A DNA stretch of 45,975 bases. Origin: Erythrobacter sp. Its GTDB lineage: Bacteria > Pseudomonadota > Alphaproteobacteria > Sphingomonadales > Sphingomonadaceae. Positions within the stretch are counted from its first letter, which is position 1. Every line of letters starts with the position of its first letter. Under the pieces are notes generated by a model. It did not search any database and had not been told where the DNA came from. It saw only the letters and a program-made list of their open reading frames with translations. The position numbers and the translations under genes are program-made. Below, piece after piece: positions 32,113 through 41,436 of this stretch. Location of the stretch: contig JASJDE010000002.1 of assembly GCA_030065195.1 (NCBI GenBank), positions 1-45,975 of the forward strand. Reading direction: 5' to 3'.

Positions 32113-32550
32113 TTAGTCGAAAGTCAGTCCGTGATGCGAAAGCGCCGCTTCGACGCGGACAGCGGGAGCAATCGTGCCAGGTGTGAAATCCAGCTCGGGA
32201 ATCGGAGTGTCCAGCAGGTATCTGCGCCGGACCGATTCCGGCAGTCTTTCCGCTTCCTCTTTGAGGCACAGGATGAGTGCGACCGGCGTCGGACCTGCCA
32301 ACTCCATCCGGACAAGGCCGACATTTCTGACCTCAAGCAATCCCGATATGTTGGGCGGGGGGTGCGCGAGAAGCCGATCGTCACGTCGTTCCAGGAATAC
32401 GCCGTCGTCTCCTATCAGCGCGGCTCCGCGATCGATGAGGGCAAGCGCGAGGCTGGATTTCCCTGAGGCAGGGGGCCCATCTAGAATGAGTGCCCGACCT
32501 TTGATCGCAACGGCGCTGACACCTGTCAGTAGTTTCGTCGTTTCGCTCAC
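32113..32550 (-). CDS. hprK: Short HPr kinase/phosphorylase (C-terminal catalytic domain only)
   Basis: A 145-residue protein consisting only of the kinase domain. It contains the Walker A LDGPPASGKSSLALALIDRG and the acidic pair ALIGDDGVFLE. The C-terminal part (SVRRRYLLDTPIPELDF) corresponds to the HPr-contact helices. Full-length Firmicutes enzymes are about 310 residues, and the missing N-terminal domain is typical for alphaproteobacteria rather than a truncation here. It phosphorylates the regulatory serine of HPr. The start overlaps the chvG stop by 4 bp, showing translational coupling of the sensor kinase to the PTS branch. Confidence 0.9.
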   Translation of the reverse strand: MSETTKLLTGVSAVAIKGRALILDGPPASGKSSLALALIDRGAALIGDDGVFLERRDDRLLAHPPPNISGLLEVRNVGLVRMELAGPTPVALILCLKEEAERLPESVRRRYLLDTPIPELDFTPGTIAPAVRVEAALSHHGLTFD

Positions 32551-34133
32551 GCGGCCGGTAGTCGGAACCGTAAACAGGCACCGGCTTTCCCGTCTGACCG
32601 CCCCTCGGCGCTCAATGAACCATCATGCGCTTCGGCAATGGCGCGCGCGATGGCCAGGCCAAGGCCCGAATGGTTGCCGAAGTCTTCCGCATCGGGACGG
32701 ACCGAGTGAAAACGATGGAACACCTTTTCACGTGAGTCCTCGGGTATCCCAGGGCCTGAGTCACACACGAGCAAGGTCACGCATTCCCCATCATTATCGA
32801 TGATCACTTCGATCGGGGCTTCTGAAGGCGAGAACGACACTGCATTGTCGAGCAGGTTCTCGACCACGCGTTCGAGCCGCGCGCCGACGCCCATGACATT
32901 GGCCGCAAAGCCGCGGGTCTTGAGTTCGATCCTGTGATCCTGATTCTCGGCCCTGTTCTCTCGGCTGCCGACTATCGCTCGCACAAGATCGGTAAGGTCG
33001 ATCCGTTCGAGCGTCGCACGCGACATCTCGGCATCGATCCGGCTGGCGTCGGAGATCTCGCTCACCAGCCTGTCGATCCGGCGAACGTCATGCGTGGCAA
33101 TCTGTTCGAGTTCGCGGCGGGTTTCGGAATCCTTGACCTTGGGAAGCGATTCCACCGCACTGCGCAAGCTGGCGAGCGGGTTCTTGATTTCGTGGGCTAC
33201 GTCGGCGGCAAAGCTGTCAACCGCGTCGATCCGTTGGCGCAAGGCCGTCGTCATGTCGGACACCGCCCGCGCCAAGAGACCGATCTCGTCACCGCGATCC
33301 GGTAGGCGCGGAACCTCAACCGCACGTTCGCGACCCTGCCGGACTTTGACCGCTGCGCGCGCCAACTGGCGCAACGGGGTCACGATCGTTCGCGCCAGAA
33401 ACAGCGAGAGCATGGCCGACGCAAACAGGACCAGCATCACTCCGAGGCCTAGCGTGGAACGTGCCGAACGTACGCTTTCGGTGATGTCCACGGCGTTGCG
33501 AACGGTGAGCAATGTCGCACCATTCAACCCGACGGGGGCCGCGGCGGTGATCACGGGCGTTCCGTCGCGCCAATCGTAGAGGTTAATCTGGCTGACGCGA
33601 TCTTCCCGCGCTCGCACCAGTTCAGGCCAGGCATCGGCCTGAGTCGCTTCGGGCTCGACATAGTCGGGAACTGCCTCGGCGCTGACGATCGTATCGACCG
33701 TGCGGTCGAGCCAACGGGCAAACTGCTGGTCCCAGGTATCGTCGCTGATATCGTCGAACTCGAAGGCCGGTTCGTCCAGCGCAAAGCTATCGGCCCAAAG
33801 CAAGCCCTCGGCATCGAACATTCGTAGGCGCATACGCTGTTCCTTGCCGATCTGCACCAATAGCGCCTCTTGCCGTTCGCGGGTGGCACCGGCGAGCGCT
33901 TCGGCAGTGATTTGCGCCTCGATCCGGGCAAGCTTGAAGCGTTCGTTGATCAATTGCGTGCGGTAGCCATCGAGGTAGAACAGCCCGCCTCCCAGCAGGG
34001 CCAAAGGCAGGATGTTCACGATCAGGATGCGCGCGGTGAGCGAGAATCGCCCAACCGGGCTTAGCTTTTCGTCGCCCCGCCCAAGTGCGGGCGCATCATC
34101 GGGCAGGTGCGCAAGGCGCGAAGTCTCAGACAT
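32547..34133 (-). CDS. chvG: Sensor histidine kinase ChvG
   Basis: About 528 residues from the ATG at 34133, inside the end of chvI (8-bp overlap). Layout: cytoplasmic N-terminus, TM1 ([19 protein letters not shown]), a periplasmic sensor domain of about 180 residues, TM2 ([21 protein letters not shown]) and a HAMP linker. The HisKA box is [23 protein letters not shown] (phospho-His), followed by an ATPase domain with N-box [12 protein letters not shown] and G-boxes [18 protein letters not shown] and [15 protein letters not shown]. ChvG/ExoS kinases sense acid or envelope stress in alphaproteobacteria and phosphorylate ChvI. The gene order chvI-chvG-hprK supports the assignment. Confidence 0.94.
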   Translation of the reverse strand: MSETSRLAHLPDDAPALGRGDEKLSPVGRFSLTARILIVNILPLALLGGGLFYLDGYRTQLINERFKLARIEAQITAEALAGATRERQEALLVQIGKEQRMRLRMFDAEGLLWADSFALDEPAFEFDDISDDTWDQQFARWLDRTVDTIVSAEAVPDYVEPEATQADAWPELVRAREDRVSQINLYDWRDGTPVITAAAPVGLNGATLLTVRNAVDITESVRSARSTLGLGVMLVLFASAMLSLFLARTIVTPLRQLARAAVKVRQGRERAVEVPRLPDRGDEIGLLARAVSDMTTALRQRIDAVDSFAADVAHEIKNPLASLRSAVESLPKVKDSETRRELEQIATHDVRRIDRLVSEISDASRIDAEMSRATLERIDLTDLVRAIVGSRENRAENQDHRIELKTRGFAANVMGVGARLERVVENLLDNAVSFSPSEAPIEVIIDNDGECVTLLVCDSGPGIPEDSREKVFHRFHSVRPDAEDFGNHSGLGLAIARAIAEAHDGSLSAEGRSDGKAGACLRFRLPAA

Positions 34134-34875
34134 CGTTGAAGCTGTAGCCCGCACCGTAGAGTGTATCGATGGCGCTGAATTCGGGGTCGACTACTCGGAA
34201 TTTGCGCCGCATCCGTTTGATGTGGCTATCGACAGTCCGATCGTCGACAAACACATCGTCGGGATAGGCAGCATCCAACAATTGGTTGCGGCTCTTGATC
34301 ACACCGGGGCGCGCCGCGAGGGCTTCGAGGATCAGGAATTCTGTGACCGTCAGGCTGACCGGCCTGTCGTTCCAGGTAACGTGGTGGCGCGCAGGGTCCA
34401 TGTAGAGGCGCCCGCGATCGATGCTGGGATGAACCGGTTCGATCTCGCCCGGATCGGCGCCGAATGCGCGTCCCGGATCGGCGCGGCGCAGGATTGCCCG
34501 GATCCGCGCAAGCAGCAATCGGAGGCTGAAGGGTTTGGCGATATAGTCGTCGGCACCCAGCTCAAGTCCCGCTTCTTCATCCGCTTCGTCGTCCTTGCTG
34601 GTGAGGAAAATCACGGGCAGCGCAGACTGTTCGCGCACACGGCGGAGCAATTCCATCCCGTCCATCTTGGGCATCTTGATATCGAAGACGGCTAGGTCCG
34701 GAGGGTTTTCCAGCAGTGCTTTGAGAGCCGTTTCACCGTCCGAATAGAGGCGGGTGACGAACCCTTCGGCCTGGAGCGCAATCGAGACAGTCGTCAGTAT
34801 GTTGCGGTCGTCATCCACCAAAGCAATCTCGACCGCATCATTGCGGTGCGGTGTCTCTGACTTATTGTCTGCCAT
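34126..34875 (-). CDS. chvI: Response regulator ChvI (OmpR family)
   Basis: A 249-residue protein. The receiver domain has [16 protein letters not shown] with the acidic pocket. The phospho-acceptor Asp is in [18 protein letters not shown], with the conserved Thr/Ser FLTSKDD and Lys [15 protein letters not shown]. The C-terminal winged helix is [32 protein letters not shown] followed by [17 protein letters not shown]. It is the partner of the overlapping chvG. A possible promoter on the minus strand is TTGTTT (34933-34938), 17 bp, TAACCT (34910-34915). pckA is divergent across 283 bp; in Agrobacterium and rhizobia the chvI-pckA neighbourhood is conserved and pckA responds to ChvGI. Confidence 0.95.
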   Translation of the reverse strand: MADNKSETPHRNDAVEIALVDDDRNILTTVSIALQAEGFVTRLYSDGETALKALLENPPDLAVFDIKMPKMDGMELLRRVREQSALPVIFLTSKDDEADEEAGLELGADDYIAKPFSLRLLLARIRAILRRADPGRAFGADPGEIEPVHPSIDRGRLYMDPARHHVTWNDRPVSLTVTEFLILEALAARPGVIKSRNQLLDAAYPDDVFVDDRTVDSHIKRMRRKFRVVDPEFSAIDTLYGAGYSFNDV

Positions 34876-35001
34876 TTCGGCATTTTCCCCCAGGCCTCAT
34901 AGTTCGCCAAGGTTAGCCGTTTGCGCCAGCGGAAACAACGCATCGCGAAGGTTGTAGGGCGCCAAACGAAAGGCTTTCCCGATGTTTCGATGTCCTGCAG
35001 T

Positions 35002-35030
35002 TTGACGGAATCGCGGCGCGTGGATATTCG
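35002..35030 (+). promoter_or_regulatory. Candidate pckA promoter
   Basis: TTGACG (35002-35007), a 17-bp spacer and TATTCG (35025-35030). It would give a leader of about 120 nt before pckA. A repeated heptamer GATATTC (35023-35029 and 35051-35057) overlaps and follows the -10 and might bind a regulator such as ChvI. Confidence 0.45.
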
Positions 35031-35079
35031 GGCGCCGTCCGGGATCAAGCGATATTCACACCCGCTTGCGCTGGTGCGT

Positions 35080-35091
35080 GCATACGTATGC
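35080..35091. promoter_or_regulatory. 12-bp perfect palindrome in the pckA leader
   Basis: GCATACGTATGC is a perfect dyad with a central CG, the style of LacI/TetR-type operators. It lies about 55 bp downstream of the candidate promoter and 67 bp before the start codon. A LacI-family PckR controls pckA in some rhizobia; linking it to this site is inference. Confidence 0.4.
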
Positions 35092-35158
35092 GCAATGCGG
35101 TAACACCGTCGCGAAATTCCGATCATTGTGATTCGCCGACAGGCTCAGGAGATCAGTT

Positions 35159-36775
<1,617 letters not shown>

Positions 36776-36799
36776 TACACATCTTTACAGTTTGGAGAG

Positions 36800-36844
36800 G
36801 GGGCTCCGCCCGGCGAACCGCCGGAGCGGGGCCTTTCCTTTTCC
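36800..36844 (+). terminator. Intrinsic terminator after pckA
   Basis: Stem GCTCCG/CGGAGC (36803-36808 with 36822-36827) with an inner CGG-CGAA-CCG hairpin is followed by GGGGCC and the pyrimidine run TTTCCTTTTCC. It starts 25 bp after the pckA stop. Confidence 0.6.
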
Positions 36845-36911
36845 GGGCTTTGCTCACACAATCGCCAGCAGAGATTCGTGACAATTCACTGCACAGGAAG
36901 GGATCGCAACA

Positions 36912-37274
36912 ATGAGCATGCTCGACGGAATTCTGAAACAGGTTGCCGGTTCGCCGGATACTGTTGCTAGCCTCGCCGAAAAGGTCGGTGTCGATCCCGG
37001 AATGGCGGAGAAAGCCCTGGCTGCACTCGGTGCGTCGCATCCCGCAGAAGGCGATACGATGGAGCTTGCAGCGCAAAAGACCGGCCTCGACGCCGGGGCA
37101 CTTGGCTCGATCGTGGAAGGTCTTGGCGGAGAGGGCGCGCTGGGAGATCTGGCCGGCCGGATGCAGGGCGACTCCAACCTCGGCGGGATCATGTCGATGC
37201 TCGATCGCGACGGCGACGGCAATCCGCTGGATGATATTGCGGACATGGCATCAGGCCTGTTTGGCAAGAAGTAG
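36912..37274 (+). CDS. DUF937/YidB-like small protein with Asp-rich calcium-binding-like loop
   Basis: A 120-residue soluble protein of short amphipathic helices (MSMLDGILKQVAGSPDTVASLAEKVGVDPGMAEKALAALGASH, LDAGALGSIVEGLGGEGALGDLAGRM). Near the end, DRDGDGNPLDDIADM matches the Asp-x-Asp-x-Asp-Gly pattern of EF-hand/dockerin calcium loops. Ribosome-binding site GGAAGGGA precedes the ATG. The general pattern (paired helices, Gly-rich turns) is that of DUF937/YidB proteins, which are widespread and uncharacterised. The next gene, 35 bp on, belongs to the same group, so the two likely work together or arose by duplication and divergence. Confidence 0.78.
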   Translation: MSMLDGILKQVAGSPDTVASLAEKVGVDPGMAEKALAALGASHPAEGDTMELAAQKTGLDAGALGSIVEGLGGEGALGDLAGRMQGDSNLGGIMSMLDRDGDGNPLDDIADMASGLFGKK

Positions 37275-37309
37275 CCGACACAATCACACAATTCGGAGAG
37301 GGCTAGCCA

Positions 37310-37837
37310 ATGAGCCTCGCACAGATGCTGCAACAAACCGGCGCTATCAGCGCAATGGCAAACGAACTTGGGATTGACGAGCGCACTGCGGGCACCGCCG
37401 CCGGAGCCCTGCTTCCGGCCATAGTCGCCGGGTTCGGTCGCAGCGCGACGGGAGGAAGCGCAACGCCTGAGCCGATGGGGGGGCTGGGTGGTCTTGCCGG
37501 GGCAATTCTTGGTGGCGGCGGCGGAGCAGGAGGCCTCGGCGGTGGACTGCTCGACGCCGTGCTGGGAAGCAGCCCAACCCCGACACAACACGGTAACGAC
37601 ATTCTCGGCAATATCTTTGGCAGCAAAGATGTGAGCCGTTCCGTAGCAGGCGAAGTTTCGGCTCTCACCGGTCTGGATGAAGGCTTGCTCAAGAAGATGC
37701 TGCCGATCCTCGCGATGGCGGTGGCCGGCTACATGGCCAAGCAGGCAACCGGCGGCGGGGCTTCGAGCGGAGGATCGGGCGGAGGTGCGCTGGGCGGTAT
37801 TCTCGGCTCGATCGTGTCTGGGATGATGACGCGCTGA
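37310..37837 (+). CDS. DUF937 domain protein
   Basis: A 175-residue protein. The N-terminal helical part (MSLAQMLQQTGAISAMANELGIDERTAGTAAGALLPAIVAGF) is a DUF937 signature. It is followed by a very Gly-rich stretch (GGLGGLAGAILGGGGG type, residues 57-85), a second helical unit (VAGEVSALTGLDEGLLKKMLPILAMAVAGYMAKQA) and another Gly/Ser-rich tail. No signal peptide is present. GGAGAGG before the ATG is a good ribosome-binding site. Function is unknown. It is co-directional with the preceding related gene, 35 bp apart. Confidence 0.85.
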   Translation: MSLAQMLQQTGAISAMANELGIDERTAGTAAGALLPAIVAGFGRSATGGSATPEPMGGLGGLAGAILGGGGGAGGLGGGLLDAVLGSSPTPTQHGNDILGNIFGSKDVSRSVAGEVSALTGLDEGLLKKMLPILAMAVAGYMAKQATGGGASSGGSGGGALGGILGSIVSGMMTR

Positions 37838-38037
37838 TCGCTTTGACGTGAAGTTGACACACCTGACACCTGATCAAGCGCGGATTTTCCATTAAAGCGC
37901 TGATTACAAATCAATAAACCCGCTTGGGCAAAGTTGACACTTTGCCAACACGAAAACGCTTTGGGATAGACGGTTTGAAAGAGCCGAACCGACCCTAACC
38001 GATGTCCGGCGAGTAGGAAAACATCGGTCTGCGTCCT
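37838..38037. repeat. Intergenic stretch with AAGTTGACAC repeats and a GGCAAAGT palindrome
   Basis: The 200-bp convergent gap holds no gene. It contains AAGTTGACACAC at 37851-37862. It also contains GGCAAAGT (37927-37934), TGAC, ACTTTGCC (37939-37946), an 8-bp-arm inverted repeat. Both share AAGTTGACAC with the copy at 29504-29518 (opposite strand). Confidence 0.6.
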
Positions 38038-38709
38038 CTATTCTTCGCCTTCGTTCCCGCCATCGCTCCGTTGGTCGGCATCTCCGCTGTCGTCGCGCGC
38101 TTGCGCAATGTCGACCGGTGCGCCGTCCGGTGCCTGTTCAAGCAAGGCGATCAGGTGCTTCGCGCGCGCTGATCGTCGGCTTCCATGCGGATCCGCCGCC
38201 AAAGGTCCGAGGACTTGTCGTGCGATGCTGTTCTTACCTTCGCTGATCAGCATCACCGCGACATTAAGGCGCAAAGACTGGTCGAACGGAGCGAGTTGCG
38301 ATGCACGTTCGAGCGCGGCGCGCGCATTCTCCTCCGGTCGTTGCCCGCGCTGAACAAAACTGCGGTAATAATAGATCAAGGGAAGCGGATGATCGTTCTC
38401 AAGCGCGTTGAGCGCTTGGAACGGCTCCATCGCTTTCGCATAGGCCGCGTCGAGATCGCTGTCCTCGGCGTCTCGCGCTTCCCGGAAAAGGGCATAGCCT
38501 TTCTGCACATAGGCGTTCTTTTGCGAGGCATCGATCGCGATGGCGCGATCCGCTGCGGCAATCGCTTCTGGATTGTTGCCCGCGTCGTATTCGGCTTCGG
38601 CAAGCGCGGAAAGCACATCCGCATCGCCCGGGTATTTCGCTGCGATCTCGCGCGCTTCGACGCCCGCGTCTTTGTATTGTTCTAGGCAAATGCCGCACAG
38701 CAATCGCAT
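38038..38709 (-). pseudogene. TPR protein fragment, probable 3' part of a broken DUF1570/TPR gene
   Basis: A 223-residue frame made of tetratricopeptide-like helices (ADVLSALAEAEYDAGNNPEAIAAADRAIAIDASQKNAYVQKGYALFREA, then ARAALERASQLAPFDQSLRLNVAVMLISEGKNSIARQVLGPLA) with an acidic C-terminal tail. It begins abruptly at MRLLCGICLEQYKD with no signal peptide. The only ribosome-binding-like sequence is poor, and an in-frame stop lies ten codons before. The fragment at 39188-39658 on the same strand has a signal peptide and a zinc-protease-like motif, and ends abruptly. In relatives I recall these two parts as one exported protein of about 500-550 residues. I therefore read this as the C-terminal remnant, though it might still be translated. 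Confidence 0.6.
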
Positions 38710-38943
38710 TCGCCTGAAAAGTGGGCATGGAATAAATCATTGCTCACGCTTCAAAAATCGCCACGAAAATTTGCGCGAGTATTTCATCACACAGGTCGAA
38801 TAGCCGTCATCTCGAAGGTCAACTTTAATCGGCACAGCTTAGATGCTTCAATTTTTCACTGTGCCCTGAATGTTTGCGCTTTAAAGCCTTGCGCAAGAAT
38901 TCGACCAGGTTATGGTCCAGAATGTAAAAAGAGAGGATCAAGC

Positions 38944-39168
38944 ATGGTCCAGAAGCTATCCGTCATTTTGATTTCTGGCGCATTGCTTTGCAGTCCACTG
39001 GCTGCTCAGCAACAACCTCCTTCGCCCGATCCGACCCCGGATCCAGACCCGGATCCTGACCCAATCATCATAATTGTGACTTCGCCTGCTCCGCCAGACG
39101 ATGATCCAATTGTAGTGAATTGTGAGCCACCGGTATGTGAAATCATAAGCGTTCCCAATCCGCTTTAG
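38944..39168 (+). CDS. Small secreted Asp/Pro-rich protein in the gap of the broken gene
   Basis: A 74-residue protein from the ATG at 38944, which follows GAGAGGA at good spacing. The signal peptide MVQKLSVILISGALLCSPLAA is convincing. The mature part is short: Gln/Pro start, an Asp-Pro repeat (PDPTPDPDPDPDP), a hydrophobic IIIIVTS, and a Pro/Asp tail with two cysteines five residues apart (CEPPVC). No family is recognised. The preceding 230 bp are noticeably AT-rich compared with the rest of the window and could hold its promoter. It occupies the space between the two halves of the DUF1570/TPR gene on the opposite strand, and so is a candidate for the inserted material. Confidence 0.6.
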   Translation: MVQKLSVILISGALLCSPLAAQQQPPSPDPTPDPDPDPDPIIIIVTSPAPPDDDPIVVNCEPPVCEIISVPNPL

Positions 39169-39187
39169 GGCTCTTTTTTGCCGAATA

Positions 39188-39658
39188 TTACGCCAACCCT
39201 TCCGTCACCCAGCGCGGCAAGGCATAGGATGTCGAAGCGATCGTGAAATGGTGCGCATATTCATGCAGCAGCACGATTAGCGTGAAATCGGTCTCGCTTC
39301 CCCGCAATCGCACATTGGGAACGAAAGCAACCGAACCGCCTGCACGCGGTATGTAAAAGCCTGCGACATTCGCATTCTTGTCACCGTAGAGCTTCTTCAG
39401 TGTGCGAGAGCTGCCCTCGGCATATACGGTGACACGGTTCGAAGGACTGGGCGTGGGAGGATTGAACCCGGTGATTGTCGTCATCGCGACGTGATATCGT
39501 TCCAGCCGTTCAGCGAACTCCTGAATGTCGCGGGCGCTGCTGTCGGAATAGATCACGAAGCGATCGCTTTCGGCCTTATGCCAACCCGCATGAGCCGGCG
39601 AGCCGACGAGCACGAGTGCTGCGACGAGAAAGAATGCGGACAGAATCCGAGTAATCAT
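39188..39658 (-). pseudogene. DUF1570-like exported protein, 5' fragment truncated after the HExxH region
   Basis: A 156-residue frame with a signal peptide (MITRILSAFFLVAALVLVGSPAHA). The domain has AGWHKAESDRFVIYSDSSARDIQEFAERLERYH, NRVTVYAEGSSRTL and a zinc-binding HEYAHH motif in LIVLLHEYAHHF. It ends after LPRWVTEGLA, exactly where the family normally continues with the Glu-containing helix that completes the metal site. Stopping there should destroy activity. The continuing TPR part is found 478 bp away at 38038-38709. I infer one ancestral gene broken by deletion/replacement. A frameshift or stop alone would not explain the unrelated AT-rich DNA and small gene between. Confidence 0.62.
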
Positions 39659-39747
39659 GTTGTGCGTATCCCCTGTGCGACGCCTGCGACTGCATCGCGC
39701 ATAAAGACTATATGCAAAATGAACCGCTTGGCTAGGGGATTGGCCAC

Positions 39748-41394
39748 TTAGGCAGGAACAGATTCCTCGCGCGCTTCGGCCCGTTTCTGTTCGTCGATGT
39801 ACGACCAAATTTGCGATACCACGACAGACCCTTCGCCGACCGCACTGGCGACGCGTTTGACCGATCCGGCCCGCACATCCCCGACTGCGAAAATTCCGTC
39901 TGTGCCGGTTTCGAACGGGCTTTCTCGGCCCGCTTCCTTGCCCGTGATGACGAACCCTTTTTCGTCGGTTTCGACCAGCCCGGAAAGCCAATCGGTGTTG
40001 GGCGCGGCACCGATCATGATGAAGGCTGCCCGCGCTTCCTGGCGGCGCTCGCCATCGGGGCCTTTCAGCGTCACCGCATCAAGCCACTCGTCGCCGTGCA
40101 ACGCTTCCATCGTCGTGTGGTAGTGAATGGTGATGCGCGGGTCCGCTTCCAGTCGGCTGGACAGATAGCTCGACATCGACGCGGCGAGGCTGCCCGACCG
40201 AACAAGCAGATGGACATGCTTGGCGGCCCGCGACAGATACATCGCGGCCTGTCCGGCCGAATTGCCGCCACCGATCACGATCACTTCCGAGTTCTGGCAA
40301 AAGCGCGCTTCCATCTCGGTTGCGGCGTAGTAGATGCCTTTGCCTTCCAGTTCGCGCAGCCGGTCGATGGGCAATCGGCGGTACTGGACTCCCGTGCTGA
40401 CGAGAATGGCGCGTGCACAAATCTCGTCTCCGCCGTCCAGTGTGGCGCAATAGGTGCCATCATCGCGCTTTTCGAGCTGTTCGACCCGGCGCGGCATGGC
40501 GAATTTGGTGCCGAACTTGAGCGCTTGCACCTGTCCACGATAGGTCAGGTCGGTGCCGCTGATACCAGTCGGAAAGCCCATGTAGTTCTCGATCCGGCTT
40601 GATGTGCCCGCCTGGCCTCCGATGGCCGTGTCCTCGATTACGATGGCGTCCAATCCTTCGGATCCGGCATAGACAGCAGCGGCCACGCCCGCAGGTCCAC
40701 CGCCGACGATTAGGAGGTCGAACATGCGTTGCGAACAGATATCGAGGTCGAGATTGAGGAATTGCGCGACCTTGCGCGGTGTTGGATCCTCAAGTTTGGT
40801 ATCGGTTCCGAGGATCACCGATGGCTGATGTCCGCTTAGGTCGCAAACCGCAGCGGTCGCTTGATCGGTAGCGTCGAGATCGAAACTCTCGAACGGGATG
40901 CGATTGCGTGAGAGAAATCGTTCGACAGCCTGCACTGCCGGGTCGCGGTCTGCACCTATGATCTTGACCGATCCATTGCTCAGTTCGAACTGCTTTCGGC
41001 GACGCGCGGCGAAGACGGTGATAATGTGGTCGGAGAGTTCAGGCACGCGGCTCATCAGATCGAGCATCGCTTCACGTGGCGCTTCGATTACGCGGGTGTC
41101 CATCGATGCGCGCATTCGCAAATAGTGCGTGCCGCGATTGAGGAATCCGATCTCGCCCATGAACTGGGTCGGCCCAAGACCCGATTCGAGCAGACGCTCG
41201 CCCGTGTAGGGATTGACCACCTCAAGCTCGCCTTCGACAACATAGACGAAGGTGTCCATGACGTCGCCGATCTCGGCGACGACTTCTCCGGCCTTGTAGG
41301 CCCGTTCGCCGCCAATCTCGCAGATGGCATCGACATGCGCCTCAGCGAGCGGAACCCGGCGCATTGTCTCCAGATCTTGCCCCAAGCCTTCCAT
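39748..41394 (-). CDS. Thioredoxin-reductase-like FAD enzyme fused to a cyclic-nucleotide-binding domain
   Basis: A 548-residue three-part protein. Residues 15-130 form a cNMP-binding beta-roll (GEVVAEIGDVMDTFVYVVEGELEVV, FMGEIGFLNRGTHYLRMRA). Residues 142-215 look like a thioredoxin/glutaredoxin fold without a CxxC. From 225 on is a thioredoxin-reductase-like flavoprotein: FAD motif LLIVGGGPAGVAAAVYA, GGQAGTSSRIENYMGFP, NADPH motif VIVIGGGNSAGQAAMYL and the second FAD motif FAVGDVRAGSVKRVASAVGEGS. The redox CxxC of true thioredoxin reductases is missing. Such proteins may be ligand-gated oxidoreductases. AGGAGG precedes the ATG. It is alone in its transcription unit, 42 bp after the DUF885 gene. 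Confidence 0.9.
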   Translation of the reverse strand: MEGLGQDLETMRRVPLAEAHVDAICEIGGERAYKAGEVVAEIGDVMDTFVYVVEGELEVVNPYTGERLLESGLGPTQFMGEIGFLNRGTHYLRMRASMDTRVIEAPREAMLDLMSRVPELSDHIITVFAARRRKQFELSNGSVKIIGADRDPAVQAVERFLSRNRIPFESFDLDATDQATAAVCDLSGHQPSVILGTDTKLEDPTPRKVAQFLNLDLDICSQRMFDLLIVGGGPAGVAAAVYAGSEGLDAIVIEDTAIGGQAGTSSRIENYMGFPTGISGTDLTYRGQVQALKFGTKFAMPRRVEQLEKRDDGTYCATLDGGDEICARAILVSTGVQYRRLPIDRLRELEGKGIYYAATEMEARFCQNSEVIVIGGGNSAGQAAMYLSRAAKHVHLLVRSGSLAASMSSYLSSRLEADPRITIHYHTTMEALHGDEWLDAVTLKGPDGERRQEARAAFIMIGAAPNTDWLSGLVETDEKGFVITGKEAGRESPFETGTDGIFAVGDVRAGSVKRVASAVGEGSVVVSQIWSYIDEQKRAEAREESVPA

Positions 41395-41436
41395 ATGCGC
41401 CTCCTGATTGCAAAACCGTCCGGGCGCTAGATGGGG

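Noticed and set aside
37854-37882. Promoter using TTGACA within the AAGTTGACAC repeat
   Set aside because: No -10-like sequence occurs at 16-18 bp spacing after either plus-strand copy.
37891-37907. Possible CtrA site (TTAA-N7-ATTA)
   Set aside because: The second half-site is imperfect, and it lies in a convergent gap with no promoter to regulate.
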